DNA from: Tetracentron sinense | Lineage: Eukaryota; Streptophyta; Magnoliopsida; Trochodendrales; Trochodendraceae | DNA length: 64,000 bases | Reading direction: 5' to 3' | Assembly (NCBI GenBank): GCA_015143295.1 | Contig: CM026565.1 | Coordinates: forward strand, 27,908,052 to 27,972,051 | Shown here: positions 14,111 through 25,880 of the stretch, piece by piece | Layout: each line of letters begins with the position of its first letter | Numbering within the stretch: the first letter of the stretch is position 1 | The notes under the pieces: generated by a model | The model's input: only the letters and a program-made list of their open reading frames with translations | Database searches by the model: none | What the model was told of the DNA's origin: nothing | Translations under genes and position numbers: made by a program

Positions 14111-14540
14111 TTGAAGAGCTGCCATGGCACAAGTTCTAATATGTGCTCAGCTTTGCTGGCTGACTGAATTTGAGTATGCTCCTCCACCATTAGCTGGCTG
14201 CGGCATTCAGTTATTAAGAGTTGATTTGCTTCTTGTTGCCTTATCTCTTTCTTATTCAGGTTTTCTTGTTTATTTCTATTCTTTTCTCCAGTTTGAGGTT
14301 CGTGGTATATAATTTACTCAAGAAGGGAAATGCAGAGGCGTAGACTTAACATATAGCATAAGGTTCTTATCAGGCAGGTATATGTTGTAGAAGTATTCTT
14401 GTGAAATTGCATCTTAGTTTCTTGATAAGATTTTTCTTTTTTTTTCCTTTCTCTTTCTTTTTTAGTTTTGTTTCTTTCATCTATGAATAGTAACAATATT
14501 CTATGTATCAAATTACGCTGTAGTATGCTATCATTATAAT
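14111..14540 (+). other. Probable 3' UTR of the TOPLESS-family gene
   Basis: The T-rich, gene-like sequence that follows the TGA at 14108-14110 contains TTTTGTTTCTTTC and AATAGTAACAATATTC-type near-upstream elements at about 14460-14510. The end is set by eye and may lie elsewhere. Confidence 0.4.
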
Positions 14541-14700
14541 TTACAGTCTTAAACCCTCTACTCTTTTGGATATTGAAGCTTCTTTAGGGCCCTAACTCTA
14601 TAAAAAAATGTAAATGTTCAGTTTTTCTTTTACTTGTATGCAAAATTTGACACTGTTTTGGCGGTTTCCATAAATGTCACTAATGGTATTTCATGAGTCA

Positions 14701-14880
14701 GTCTATAGGTACTCCCAAATATACTCCGGAATCCTACCCGTTTATAACTAAACACAAAAGGTCAGGATTTGACTCTGCTTATTTTGTCTTTTCTAATGTC
14801 ACATCAGCCCTAATCTGGACCCTTTAATAATTGAATTAAATAGTTGGGATTTGGAAGTATATTTGGGAGTACCTGTAGAC
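14701..14880. mobile_element. 180-bp MITE with 25-bp terminal inverted repeats
   Basis: The left end reads GTCTATAGGTACTCCCAAAT and the right end is its inverse with one change (GTCTACAGGTACTCCCAAAT). The arms are about 24/25 identical. The inside is non-coding. No clear target duplication was found, so I leave the superfamily open. Confidence 0.75.
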
Positions 14881-15289
14881 TAATTTGTATATCCTCTGCC
14901 GTTCAAAGTTTCCACCTTGTTAGGATTATCCCAATGCCCTCCCCATTCAGTTTTACACTGTATTTAATAAAGAACTGCTGGTTGGGTTTGAAACATTCTG
15001 TTGGGAATTGCTGATGTGATTGCTTAATGGGATAGGAAAGGATTTGATGTTCTTGAAAGAAAAAAATGTCAAACTATGGTCGATCAGCCTGGCTTGATAC
15101 TGTGATAGAATCTCAATAGTGATAATTCTTGGATGATTTACAATGACCCCAAAGGGTTTAAATAGGTTTATTTTTTGAGAAAATTATTACAAAAGCTACA
15201 CTGAAGATAAAGCAAAAACAAGGAAAATACACATCAGAGTCACAAGGTTCCCGGATCGAATAGGAATACACCCCAGGAGCTAATAGAAT

Positions 15290-15600
15290 CAGTAGTCGAT
15301 CGAATGATATCTCCCATCCTGGGTAAGGATGCTCGGAGTGCTCACCTAGCTAGACGATGGGCCTTACCGTTGCCCTCTCGGCGAACGTGAGTAACAATAG
15401 TTGGATGTGAACATCCATAATAACAGTGGACTTTTCAGAGGGAATATAGGAACTCCTCCCTTGAAGAAAGAGGAACTCCAAAGTGGACCGATATCAGGGA
15501 ATCAAATTCCAGCCAAACTTTGGTCCATCCTTTTTCGGCTCCGGCTATATCAGCATTACTTCTAAGACTCTTAACTTGGAAAGATATCCTTAAAAAGCTT
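15290..15600 (-). pseudogene. Remnant of a plant RNase H-like (RVT_3) domain
   Basis: The minus-strand translation of about 15340-15390 gives VTHVRREGNGKAHRLAR, the hallmark C-terminal motif of the RNase H domain found in plant LINEs and in domesticated 'putative ribonuclease H' genes. Upstream in the same frame, W-L-E-F-D-S fits the conserved WLE.DS strand of that domain, and a stop interrupts the stretch between the two motifs. I see no reverse transcriptase next to it. It may be a LINE tail or a broken host gene. Confidence 0.5.
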
Positions 15601-15862
15601 ATTTTTATTTTTTGGAAGGTGGTTATCCTTAAAGATGATCTTACATTTATTTTCTACATGGGGGCGAATTCTAAAAATCCTCACTCTCCCAGCCCCCAGT
15701 TCTACAAGCGAAGTACTTGCTGGTTGGTTGCTCAAGACAAGAAAAGGAGAAGTTCTAATAACGGTCTAAGGAGATAGAAACTATGACTTTCATGTGTTTT
15801 GGGTAGGTAATATTATCGGCTCAGGATTGTCTCTGGGATGCCTGGAAAACAAATCTGGTCAT

Positions 15863-15987
15863 CCACAAATCAGTGGACACGTGGCACTAAAAAGGGAGAA
15901 GTCATTTCATTTTCTCCCCATGATTTTGACTTCTCCCCACTTGATATCTCTCCTCCTTTTTAGCGCCACATGTCCACTGATTTGTGG
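15863..15987. mobile_element. 125-bp hairpin MITE
   Basis: The 33-bp ends are inverted with about two mismatches; the outer word is CCACAAATCAGTGGACA. The core (GAGAAGTCATTTCATTTTCT...GACTTCTCCCC) also occurs near 2325-2390, so this is a small dispersed family. It is non-coding, and a transcript through it would fold into one long hairpin. Confidence 0.7.
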
Positions 15988-16307
15988 AGCCAAAGAAAAA
16001 AAATCTGTAATGGCAAGTTTCTGAAGTGTATTAGAATAAGGAAAAAATTTTAGTTCCAAAATCAAGGAAAATTTTTTAGTTCCAAAATTCAAGCTTCTGA
16101 AGTGTTTTACAATTAGGAAAACTCTTAGAAGTATCTAATTCTATTAGGAGGAAAAGTATGTATTTCTAGTTTCTTCCTTTTCAAGTCTCTAACCCTATAA
16201 AGCTTTAAACTTCTTCATTCCAAAACAGACGTCCACGAATCCGTGAGTTGTGTTTATCACCATTTCCCATTGAACAAGGTTTAGAGAAAGAGCTTAGTCG
16301 ATCATCA

Positions 16308-16661
16308 ATGGAGGGGTGCAACGAAAATCCATATGTAGAATTATTTTCCGATATTACATTTGAGATTTTAATGCGAGTCTCTTTAGATACTCTTTGAAGA
16401 TGCAGACTGGTATCCAAAGAATGGCGAAAGCTTACCCAAGAATCAAATTTTATTCGCCTTCATTGTCAAAGAACAGGATCGGTATCCGGGTATTTCATTC
16501 ACAGTATGGAGAAAAACAAATACTCAACAACATTTGTATCACTTTATCACAAGTCTCCTTCCTCATCACTTGATTTCTTACCAAGAGATATAAAGATTGA
16601 AGCATGTTCAGATCAAGTGGCACAAAATTTTTTAAGCAGTGCTTACAATTTTCTGTCTTAG
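16308..16661 (+). pseudogene. F-box protein pseudogene (N-terminal piece)
   Basis: The frame from the ATG at 16308 gives FSDITFEILMRVSLDTL, a stop, then RCRLVSKEWRKLTQESNFIR, HSMEKNKYST and a TAG at 16659-16661. This matches the plant F-box consensus (D.L.EIL.R...L.RCR.VSK.WR.L...F...H). The single in-frame TGA at 16395-16397 sits inside the F-box itself. The piece has 118 codons, while full F-box proteins of this kind run to 350-400 residues, and no C-terminal FBA/kelch part follows. F-box proteins normally bind SKP1 in SCF ubiquitin ligases. As written this copy could make only 29 residues, so it is probably dead. Confidence 0.75.
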
Positions 16662-17500
16662 TTTGTATTTGATGAAAATTGTAGAATATGACTTTCCCAA
16701 TAAGATCTTATCCAATTTCTTCTGTAACAAGCAAACAAAGAATCATATATGAAAAATATTAGCAGAACCAAAAACATTGGCAGCATAAGAACAAAATTGA
16801 ACATGTTTCCGTTTTTACCTTGCAGTGTCAAAAATTGATCTCTTATGTCTAAAGTCACACAATTACAACTGTTGTGCCACACCATGATGCCTATCTTTCA
16901 AGCCTATTGGATGTAAAAGGAAATCATTTCCCACAAATTAATGTAATGTCCTAAAAGATAAGATTAAAAAAAATATACCTCAACAAATTTGGAAGCAAAT
17001 TTACAAGCAAACAAATTTAATTGGGATTGATATGCATTTTGTGGGGAATTATCATGCAATTGGGATTGATAAGCATTTTATGGACAATTATCATGCAAGA
17101 AGGATCTACTTTATGGAAACAATATTATTTCTGGTAATAGCATGACTTTAAACTCAATTAGCTGACACTGAATCTGTGTCACATGCATGAACAACACCAA
17201 ATTCATATGAAGGTTACAATCATGCCATAAATGCCACTATATATAGAGCAACAATAAGTTTTTTTTAAAAAAACATAGAATTTTGATGAGTGAATTTTTA
17301 TATATATATTTTTTTTGGTGACCTAAGATAAGATAGATCGTATAAAGCTCAAAAGTGAAGATCACAGTGGCTTGAACTGGCAGCCAGTTCCTTGGTATTA
17401 GTGTAGAGGTCCTCCACGAGGCTTTGATAATCTGAATTGATAATCACGCTTGGCCTTGTCGTTGAACAAATAATTTTGATTGTGAGGGCCTCCACTATAT
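16662..17500. other. AT-rich intergenic stretch
   Basis: I see no supported gene. A minus-strand open frame at 16658-16885 encodes a hydrophobic stretch, but it has no recognisable homology and starts inside the F-box pseudogene region. A short direct repeat (AATTGGGATTGAT.TGCATTTTGTGG-like) occurs at about 17020-17090. Confidence 0.4.
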
Positions 17501-17513
17501 ATGAGAAGCTTAT

Positions 17514-17756
17514 GGGGGCGTTTGAATTGGATTTTATTAGCAAAAAATCAATTTTGATAAAATAGATTTTGTAAAATTAATTGTTAAATAATTATTTTTT
17601 CAAATAAAAGTGTGGGAATACGAAGTTGAGTTTATAAACTATATATTCTCCTAACACTATTATTTGAAAAAGTGATTATTTGAGAATTATTTTTACAAAA
17701 TCAATTTTATCAGAATTGATTTTTGGGTAGTAAAATCCAATCCAAACGCCACTTTA
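17514..17756. mobile_element. MITE with long terminal inverted repeats
   Basis: The left end is GGGCGTTTGAATTGGATTTT and the right end, read inverted, is GTGGCGTTTGGATTGGATTTT. Pairing continues inwards (AATCAATTTTGATAAAAT against ATTTTATCAGAATTGATT), so almost all of the 240 bp can fold back. It is non-coding. The 'GCGTTTGGATTGG' start is common in plant MITEs. The target duplication is unclear. Confidence 0.75.
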
Positions 17757-17834
17757 GGATGACTTGTCATTGCATTCTATAGCAGTAATCCTGGTTCTGT
17801 ACATGTCCTTATGATTGGCCCCCTCAAATAAGAC

Positions 17835-18645
17835 CATAGTTAGTAAATTCGTGAATTATACACGAATAAAACGTGTACTCTATTATACGTACAATTTGTC
17901 TGTACAATTTGAAGATACAAGAACATTCACAATTTTTTTAAGTAAGGCGAATCGTTCACGACTTATTCGCAAATCGTTCACGACTTATTCATGAATGTTA
18001 CCAATAAGATTTAAAAATAATAATAATAATCTAAACCCGTAAGGTAAGTTCCTGAATCATCTTTTTTCTTTCTTACATTCACATGTAACTTATTTTCTCT
18101 CGACACTCAATCCATAATCTTAAGTCTGTATCTCATCGATCACATCGTCACTGAAAGCCACCAGTCCTGAAGCACTCACCGGCTACCACTTAATCTCTTC
18201 TTTTTTTCGACCATTTTTTCTTCCTAAATCTCTAACTATTTCACAGTCGTCACTTATCACAACAGCACCGTAGCCGCCAATCATCGATGATTGAATATCA
18301 GATTGTACATCCTTTTTAATGTCATCAATTGTCAACTCTCAATCTCCTTTCCAAATGTGACTCTCTCCCTCATTCTCCGAATGCACATCTTTTTTCTTCA
18401 TTTTCTACGATGTAAAGTTAAAGATTAAAAGTCATTTGTTATAAATTTTATGTATGCAAGTTTTTATGTTTAGCAAAAAATTTTAACGAATTATTAAGTG
18501 CTGGCCCGAATTATATATGTACTGCACTTTTGACATTCTCCATTTTCTTTGCCAAATTTTTAATCGAACTATTAAATAATTATTTTGAATTATACTTGAA
18601 AATTCTCACACCAAATTTTTACCGTATGCCTAATTACTAACTATG
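17835..18645. mobile_element. Class II non-autonomous element with 12-bp perfect inverted ends
   Basis: CATAGTTAGTAA at 17835 and its exact inverse TTACTAACTATG ending at 18645 bound 811 bp without coding potential. Flanks AATAAGAC / TATAAGAT are a possible decayed 8-bp target duplication. The inside holds tandem 'ATCGTTCACGACTTATTC' words; similar words (GTCGTGAATAATTCG) occur in the insertion at about 55.95-56.57 kb, so the two may be related. Confidence 0.55.
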
Positions 18646-19110
18646 TATAAGATAGTCTACTTATCATTATTTTTTTTCGGTTGAAGGAACACAACACCTA
18701 ACTTGCACACACGGTCAAACCTAAGGTTACTGCTAAGGTACCTTGAGGGTTAACCCACTCAACCACTCCAAAAGGGCCTGACTAATGGAGGGTTGTTGGA
18801 CCCTTGTAGACCCCTACAAAGTCAAGTACCCAAACGATGTGTGACTAACTAAGGGGATAGTATCACCCAACCGCTAAGCGGATTAATTATCATTATTGAG
18901 TTGCTTTAATAGTAAACACATGTAGATTGCTACAATGAAATATTCCTACGAAGCTACTTAGCAAACTTTTGTTTTGCAAGTAGCTTACTATCAACAAGTA
19001 CAAAGTAATAAAATCCATAAAAATCAGCAAACCCCCACTTAATTTGTTATAAAATAATTTTAGAAATAGAGCATGAAAAATCATGTGATGAGTACTTTAG
19101 GATTTGACTT
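18646..19110. other. Intergenic stretch with no supported gene
   Basis: AT-rich sequence with a 'GGTTGAAGGAACACAACACC...GGTTAACCCACTCAACC' segment at about 18680-18780 that looks like repeat debris. Nothing is assignable. Confidence 0.4.
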
Positions 19111-19121
19111 TCACTTAAATG

Positions 19122-19266
19122 CTCCGTTTGTTTTGATGTAAAAATAGGGGGAAACAAATGATACCCACAGAAAATAGCAATTGTCCTAAAGAAAATATAT
19201 ACAAAAAATAACATTTTCCATGAATTCATTTGTTTCCCCCTATTTTACATTGAAACAAACAGAGCC
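19122..19266. mobile_element. 145-bp MITE (fold-back)
   Basis: GCTCCGTTTGTTTTGATGTA...GGGGGAAACAAATGA on the left pairs with TCATTTGTTTCCCCC...CATTGAAACAAACAGAGC on the right. The arms are about 41 bp with few mismatches. The short size, lack of coding and GGCTC.GTTTGTTT start fit small plant DNA-transposon derivatives. Confidence 0.75.
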
Positions 19267-20429
19267 TTAGCGTAAATTAATCAAAGTTCATTTGAAAACG
19301 TAATGGACATCAGCTCTGCACTTTTGATCTATGCCAAACCCATTGTGGGGTCTTAGCTAGAGATTGTCTAAAATCTCATAGAAAGTGGTTACTAATATGA
19401 GGAGTGAAACTCTTACAAGTCATCATCCAGGAATGGATCCCACGACATCTCTCACAAGAGACGTCACAGTCTAGCATTGGAGCAAACGTCGTGTAGTAAA
19501 GATTGCCACATGGCATGTTAAAAATACATCCTAAAAAAAATTAATGAAATAAGAAAAAAATAATTACCAAATAAGTTTCAAACTCAATGGAATGAAGTGA
19601 CTCGTGTTATTATCATAACCTGTTACCTTTACAATAAGTGAAAATAATATTTTCTTCTTCTTTTAGGGTTGTTGCTTTAACGGATTACAAAAACAACAAC
19701 ATATGTTGCTTTGTCCATGAGAGTTTTGAACTCTATGTTTGGGGCTAACATTTCTCAATAAATAAATTTAAAAAGACTTGAAGGAGAATGAGGAAGGTAG
19801 GATCTAGGGCTGTCAATGGATCAAAACTGCGTCTGGACCGCACTGATTAGATGGATATTGATCTAATTGTGGATTCATCAAATCAAATACGTATCTTGAT
19901 TTTCGAATCCAATTGTAATCATATTCAATTTGAATCTATGGTGATATATATATATATATATCCTGAATACATAAAATATTATGCTTGCCTTTATTAAAAC
20001 CATTTATGAAAATTTTCACGGATTTTTTATATACTTAATAATTAAATTTTAAATATTAATCGGGTCAGATTTGAATCTAAATAATCATATTTGAACACAG
20101 ATTGACCAATCTATAGGCCAATAGACCTCGGATCAAATTCCATCTCTAAAGTTCTGTCACTAATAAGTAGATTTGTTGTAGTTTGTGATTTAAACATATT
20201 CATTGCATGGTTAGGATATGGTGTATTGCATGCACCAAAGTGTGCAAAGTTAGGTGATTAATTTTTTTTACTTATTATAAAAGATTTATTTTCTTATATC
20301 TACAAGAGACACGCTAGCCTACACCCAATCAAAAACCAACACAGGTCCTGGCTTTAATATATGTTGGTTTTTGGCAGAGTAAGGAATGCATGAGAGAGGG
20401 GTGAAGCCAGGGGCCTAAACACATGCCCC

Positions 20430-20430
20430 C

Positions 20431-20465
<35 letters not shown>

Positions 20466-20530
20466 TAGTAAAGGTGCACGTGCTTTTGCACGTATAATTT
20501 TTTCATTATTAATATAAAATATAATTTTGA
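20430..20530 (-). mobile_element. Helitron-like 3' terminus (minus strand)
   Basis: Read on the minus strand, a hairpin (CGTGCAAAAGCACG) is followed about ten bases later by CTAGT at 20467-20463, next to a (TA)n tract. Helitrons end in CTAG preceded by a short GC hairpin and insert between A and T. No other boundary or Rep/helicase sequence is visible, so how far the element extends towards higher coordinates is unknown. Confidence 0.45.
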
Positions 20531-21240
20531 AAAAAAATTAATTTTTAATATATTGTTATTAGATGTTACTCTCTTTCTATTAATTAGTTTTATAATGTAT
20601 TAGTATATTTTGGAGAATATATTTTAGTAATTAAATTTTAAAAAATTTATATGAATTTTAATTTAATATTACAAACGAGTTCCTAATAACTACTGATTAT
20701 TTATGGATCCCACTTATAAATGTATAAAAATGAAGAACTCTTTTAAATAGAGTTTTAGGGTGTTTGAAATTCGAACTAAGGAATATCTATTGGTGGGTCC
20801 TACTAATAAGACTCACTTTCTTCTCATTGTGGACTTTTTCTACTAAATTGTGATCATTAATATATTAATTAGAAAAATTAATATAGGGAGACTAAGGGTC
20901 TATAGGAAGATCACATCATAATCTCACTCGCTATTACCTTTACTGTGTTTTAAATACCGAAGACGGGCTACCAAACGGTATCCTCTCCGCCCATATTAAT
21001 ACTCAGTTTAATTTCCAGCGTATGGACTTTATGGTATACTATTAGAGATATGGGATATAAATCCCATCTTCTAACAATACCCATGGAAGGAAAGAAAGAG
21101 AGTTAGCTAGAAATGGAGAGGTTTTGTTGGAGACCTCATTGAGGAGGTTGTCTAGAGACGGTAAGAAAGAACCGGTGAACAACAACATCCCGGAACGGAG
21201 GTGGAACATTCATGTTTTTTCTCGAGTTCTTCCAAGAAGT
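20531..21240. other. AT-rich repeat-like sequence
   Basis: I see no gene. The region could be the body of the Helitron-like element ending at 20.46 kb, but its start cannot be identified. Confidence 0.3.
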
Positions 21241-21249
21241 TAAAAGAAA

Positions 21250-24060
21250 TTAAAGTCACATCATCCCTGTGAGCATGGGGTTTCAAACTCACCATGTTAT
21301 ACCCTCTCAGGTGTGAAAGTATTTAGAGTCGCCACCTATTCATTCAAAAGGGATAAGTCCCCAGGAGTTGGATAAGGTCTTGGTCTGCAATTGAGATCAA
21401 GATAAGAGGTTCGGTTAAGTCCGGGGAAGGTATTAGGCACCCCGAGGCTTCTATTTTATAATGGTTCCCTACACTCTAGGTGTAAGCCAATTAAAGTCGA
21501 TGTTTGTTTAAATGCCTAAGTTTTTAAGATAAGACTAATCTAAGAAAGAAAAGTTAAACTAGGGTCGAACCCGGGTTGGGTTGCCTACGTACTCACAAGG
21601 GTGAGATCAGACCGAGCGTAGTTCTGGCACATGAGCCTATGCTGAGGCTAGGCGAGTGTGTGTGTGCACCAAGGGTGGCTAACTAGACTAGTCCGGTAGA
21701 CTAGGGTTTGGTTGACTGAGGTAGCTCAAGTGCATAGTTCAATCCTGGTAGGCTTAGGGTTAGTCCGGTAAATTAGGGTTTGGGCCTGATAGGCCAAAAA
21801 GAGAAGCCTGGTAGGCTAAGGTGGAGTTTGACCAAGATTAGGGTTACTAACCGGGATTAGGTCAAACTAACCGTGGTTAGGGTTGCTAACCATAGTCAAA
21901 AGAGAGTAAGGTCAAGCCCGGTAGGCAAAGATTGGGTCCGGTAGGCCAAGGGGTAAGTCCGATAGACTGCATTTTAGGCCTAGTATGCCAAAATAGAAAA
22001 TAACCGAGGTTAGGGTTGCTAACCGAGGATGGTCTAACCATGATTAGGGTTGCTAACCAGGGTTGAAAATGGCCAAGATCAATTTTATGGTCCATTTGGT
22101 ATTTTTAGGGATTTTTTCAGAATTTACCAAGGGTTAAGGGTGCTTAACCATGGTTAATGAAAGATATTAAACATGGTTATACTGATTTAATCGTAGTTAG
22201 GAATGATGTTGAGTTCAGTTTGCTCACTTTCGGCATTTTCAGTTTATTTGAGAATTTTTGAGAATTTCCAGGGTTCTTCTCTCATGGTTAAGTTAGCTAA
22301 CCATAATTAAAATCTAACCAGGATTGGGTTAACCCATGGTTAAAGCTGGGGAAGGTCTGAGATGGGTCCAGGGGGTTAAGCAGAGCCTAGAGTGGCCTCC
22401 TACCAGGCTAGGCCCTTGCAAAAGCCCAGAGACTGAAAATCAACAATGGCGGTAATACGATTACCGCCATTAAAGCTAAACTTTCAGGGGGTCTTTGCGA
22501 GTTTGGGGATTAAGCTAGGGGTGAAACCAAAGGGTTCTGAACCCATGAGGTTGAAGAGGAGAGTTCAAGGAATACCCTGAGCCTATTGTGGGCCCTGGGG
22601 ATGGACTGGAGTGGGCTCCCCAGTGGGTTTAAGTCACCTTGCTCGATTGCTGATAATGGCGGTAGAATAACTATCGTCATTATTGACAGTTCTGATTTTT
22701 TGATTTTTAACCATGGTTAGTGCAAGGCAAGAACCTGGAAGGACCAGGTTAGACTCAGGGAGGTCTGGGGAGCTAGTCCAGGCCCTGGAAATGGACCAGG
22801 GCCCACCTGTAAGGGGCCATAGCTGCTGAAACATGAAATGCCAGGAATGGCGGTACTAAGTTTACCATCATTCCTGGATTTGCTCAGAACCAAGTTTGTA
22901 TCCTCAGGGGCTGTGCACTCATGGTCTCAGAGGTTCCCTCATGAAATGTGAGACCCCCAGAAGGTATGAGGTTGGCCTAAGGGGTTCAGGGAGAAAGCTA
23001 TACTCCTAGGGGTTCCCTTTACCTATGATCAAGGTGGGGGATTACCCTGTTTTGGGTTTGAACAGAAAGATAGCAACAAGAAAACAAAGAAAAAGTCCCC
23101 TGGAAGTGACCAGAGGCTCACATTGTTTGCAAACAAAAGAAAAAGGGAGGGGGCAGGGCCCTACCCTAATGCTCTGCTCCTTGCCGAGGTAATGGAGGCT
23201 GCTGTCAGTGGTGGTGCTGCACAAACGGGGGGGAGGGGGAGAATAGGGCTTAGGCCTTGATAATGCAACAGGGATTCGGAATGGAGGTTTTGCAGTCAGG
23301 TTTATGGTTATACAAGACTAGTTTTTTTATAGAGAAGCTCTTGGAGACACCATGGGGATTAAGGAAAAGGGCTAGAGGGTGTATGGACCCTGCGGAGGCT
23401 GAGTAGGAGACTTGACATGGATGGTGGAGTGTGCATGGAGGAGTGCAAGCTGTCAAACTGAAGATACAGGTAATTGTAGTAGATGATCTACTGTCATTAC
23501 CATAACATGCATAAACTAATTGGCAGTAGATGATCTACCACCAATACTGGATTTCATTAAACAGGGCCTAGCCCATGCACGCCTATGGTAAGGGGGTTGG
23601 TCTTTTGAATTTTTGAGCCCCATGGACCCCAGCCAAGGTCTTAGGCCCTAGGGGCCTTGGACTTTGGTTTGAACCCTAAGAATCTAGGGCTAGGTTAGGG
23701 CTTCAAGATCTAAGGGTTTAGGCCCTTAGGGTTTTACTAGGGTTAGGTCCTAGGGCTTAACTAGGGTTTGTCCTAGGGCTTAACTAGGGTTTGTCCTAGG
23801 GTTTAACTAGGTTTGACTAGAGTTAGGTCTTATGGTTGACTAGAGGTTTACCTAGGGTTAGGGTTTGGTTCTAGGGTTACCTAGGGTTTGACTTAGAGTT
23901 AGACCTAAGACTAACTAGAGGTTTACCTGGGGTTAGGGTTTGGTTCTAGGGTTATGTCTTAGGGTTGAGTGGACTTGGATGGGGATAACCATAGTTAAAA
24001 GACATTAACCATGATTAGCCAGGGGTGTAAAAATTGGGTGTTTACAGCTGCCCCTCATCG
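21250..24060. repeat. Repetitive non-coding block, possibly LTR-element-derived
   Basis: The left part contains 'AGAGTCGCCACCTA', 'GTCCGGGGAAGGTATTAGGCACCCCGAGG' style text and 'CCTACGTACTCACAAGGGTGAG', which I associate with non-coding parts of long plant Ty3/gypsy elements; this is inference. The middle is dense in degenerate 'TTAGGGTTGCTAACC' and 'CCGGTAGGC' words. Three diverged units of about 200 bp, each with an AATGGCGGTA hairpin, occupy about 22320-22890. From 23747 a 23-bp unit (GTCCTAGGGCTTAACTAGG...) is repeated three times. No long open frame runs through it. If it is a virus-like element it is a fossil fragment. Confidence 0.4.
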
Positions 24061-24382
24061 CCAGAGAATGTCAAGGTTGGCAATTCGAACGGTAAGGGCT
24101 GGAATCATCCTATTTTTCACCGAGATTGGACTTTGGGGATGCAGTATGAATGACAGGTATGCATGCAGTGCAAATTATGGGTGCGATGAAGTGGTATGGA
24201 CACTGTTGGGGAAATAGCAAGTTGTTTAACCTACTCACTGGGGATTGATGGATGCAAGAATAGCACAGCCCAGGGGTGCTAGCCGAAAGAGAGTGTCGTC
24301 CGGAGGCGGCAACCAGGGGTTTGACCCAATCGAACGAAAGACACACTGGGTGTCAAGAACACGCGGGGTATTGAAAGGAGAG

Positions 24383-24891
24383 ACATGCAAGAGGTAATAC
24401 TGTGGTATGATGAAATTGTCATGGAGCACACAAGATGTCAAGGACACACGAGGGTGTCAAAAAGGGACATGCAAAAGGTAATGTTGCGGTATGACGAGAT
24501 TGTCTGGGAGCACACAGGATGTCGAGGACACACAGAGGTGTCAAAGATGGGACATGTAGGAGGTAATGCTGCGGTATGACGAGATTGTCAATGAGCATAC
24601 AGGATGTCGAGGACACACGGGAGTGTCGAAGGGGGAGACATGCAGGAGGTAATGTTGTGGTATGACTAGATTATCAAGGAGCACACAGAATGTCGAAGAC
24701 ATATGGGGGTATCGAAGAGGGACATGCAGGAGGCAATGCTGCGGTATGACAAGATTGTCAAGGAGCATACAGGATGTCGATGACACACGGCGGTGTCGAA
24801 GGGAGGACATGAAGGAGGCAATGCTGGAATATGACGAGATTGTCAAGGATCATACAGGATGTCGAGGACACACGAGGGTGTCGAAGGGTTG
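24383..24891. repeat. Minisatellite, six copies of an 85-bp unit
   Basis: The word GACATG.A.GAGGTAAT starts units at 24383, 24467, 24552, 24638, 24722 and 24807, so the spacing is 84-86 bases. Each unit also has GTATGACGAGATTGTC, CACAGGATGTCGAGGACACA and GGTGTCGAAG. The unit is not a multiple of three, so the open frames crossing it on both strands are by-products of the repetition. Confidence 0.9.
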
Positions 24892-25059
24892 TGGCACGTC
24901 CAAGAGGCACTAGCCAGATTGATTTGAAATGGCCGAGTGGCGCTGGATTTTGATCAAGTTGATTGATGCTGAGGGGTTTGGTCACACGGGGTGTGACGCT
25001 ATGCAGAGTGATGTCATGCAGGGGATAAAGATGAGAATGCTTTCTCATGACTCAGTTGA

Positions 25060-25720
25060 TTGCGACTTGCGGGGATGCATGGTATCGACTTCTTCTGCTT
25101 TGTCTCGCCGGGGCTGCTCAGTGCAGGTTGGTATAACCAAGTCTGGATACCGGAAGCTTTGCTTTGAAAACATTTTTAGAAAAGTATTGGACTTTTGCAA
25201 AATGCACACCATCCTAATCTAAGAATGTTTGGTAATAAATGCATTCAGTTGGCCATATTCTGTTTGATCTCTTCTCTCGCAAACTAAAGAGTAATGATTA
25301 GCGGACCTATGGGTCCGCTACTTATCTTACCATGTGTCCCTTTTTAACACCCATTTAACCCTAGTTAAGCTTAACTAAATTAAGATTTTTGTTTTTTATT
25401 TTCTAAAAACCAAGGTTGGATTGCTTAACCCTAGGGGTGAATGAATCTTAACCACAATTGGTAAGTGTTTAAAAATGGGGTGTAGATCAATAAGGACCGA
25501 CCATTCCGTTACATAATGGAAACCATGGGTACGTTAAACCCAATGCTTCTCTACAAGGTATCTCAATCAATATTGGACTTAAATGAAATACTTAAGGCTT
25601 AGGGGTACATGGCTGTTTTCACATGAGAGGGTTATAAAAGTTAAGTTGAATTAATTGTCAAGGTCACATATGTACTCTAGAAAGACCCTGGTTCATTTAG
25701 GTGGTTTTCCTTTTTTTTTT
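25060..25720. other. Intergenic stretch with a short inverted repeat
   Basis: AGCGGACCTATGGGTCCGCT at 25299-25318 is a near-perfect hairpin, close to 'CCATGTGTCCCTTTTTAACA'. Around 25330-25480 the flanks are loosely inverted (TTAACCCTAG words), as in the MITE debris at 1.8-4 kb. No gene is supported. Confidence 0.4.
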
Positions 25721-25721
25721 C

Positions 25722-25880
25722 TTTTTTTTGGCTCATCCAATACATATGTATTATATCAAGAATAATCATGCAAGCCGTGTGTTGCACTGATCATGATCAT
25801 ATGCAAAATATTTTTTATGTAATGCGCATAAAAAATACTTCCCAATTTTTAACCCAGAAAAATATGCTTCCTGCATTGTT
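25722..25880. repeat. Dispersed repeat, empty-site copy of the one at 27.14-27.56 kb
   Basis: GGCTCATCCAATACATATG, TATTATATCAAGAATAATC and ATGCAAGCCG followed by AAAAAATACTTCC recur in the same order at 27144-27172 and 27438-27560. There they are split by a 265-bp LTR. This copy has no insertion. Confidence 0.7.

Noticed and set aside
16658-16885. Hydrophobic 75-codon minus-strand open frame
   Set aside because: No homology is recognised, there is no conserved context, and AT-rich plant DNA often gives such frames.
23690-23960. Interstitial telomere repeat (TTTAGGG)n
   Set aside because: CTAGGGTTT words are frequent but the period is about 23 bases and no run of perfect 7-bp units exists.
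24383-24891. CRISPR array or a coding repeat protein
   Set aside because: This is a plant genome. The units abut without unique spacers, and an 85-bp unit cannot keep one reading frame. The open frames on both strands follow from the repetition.
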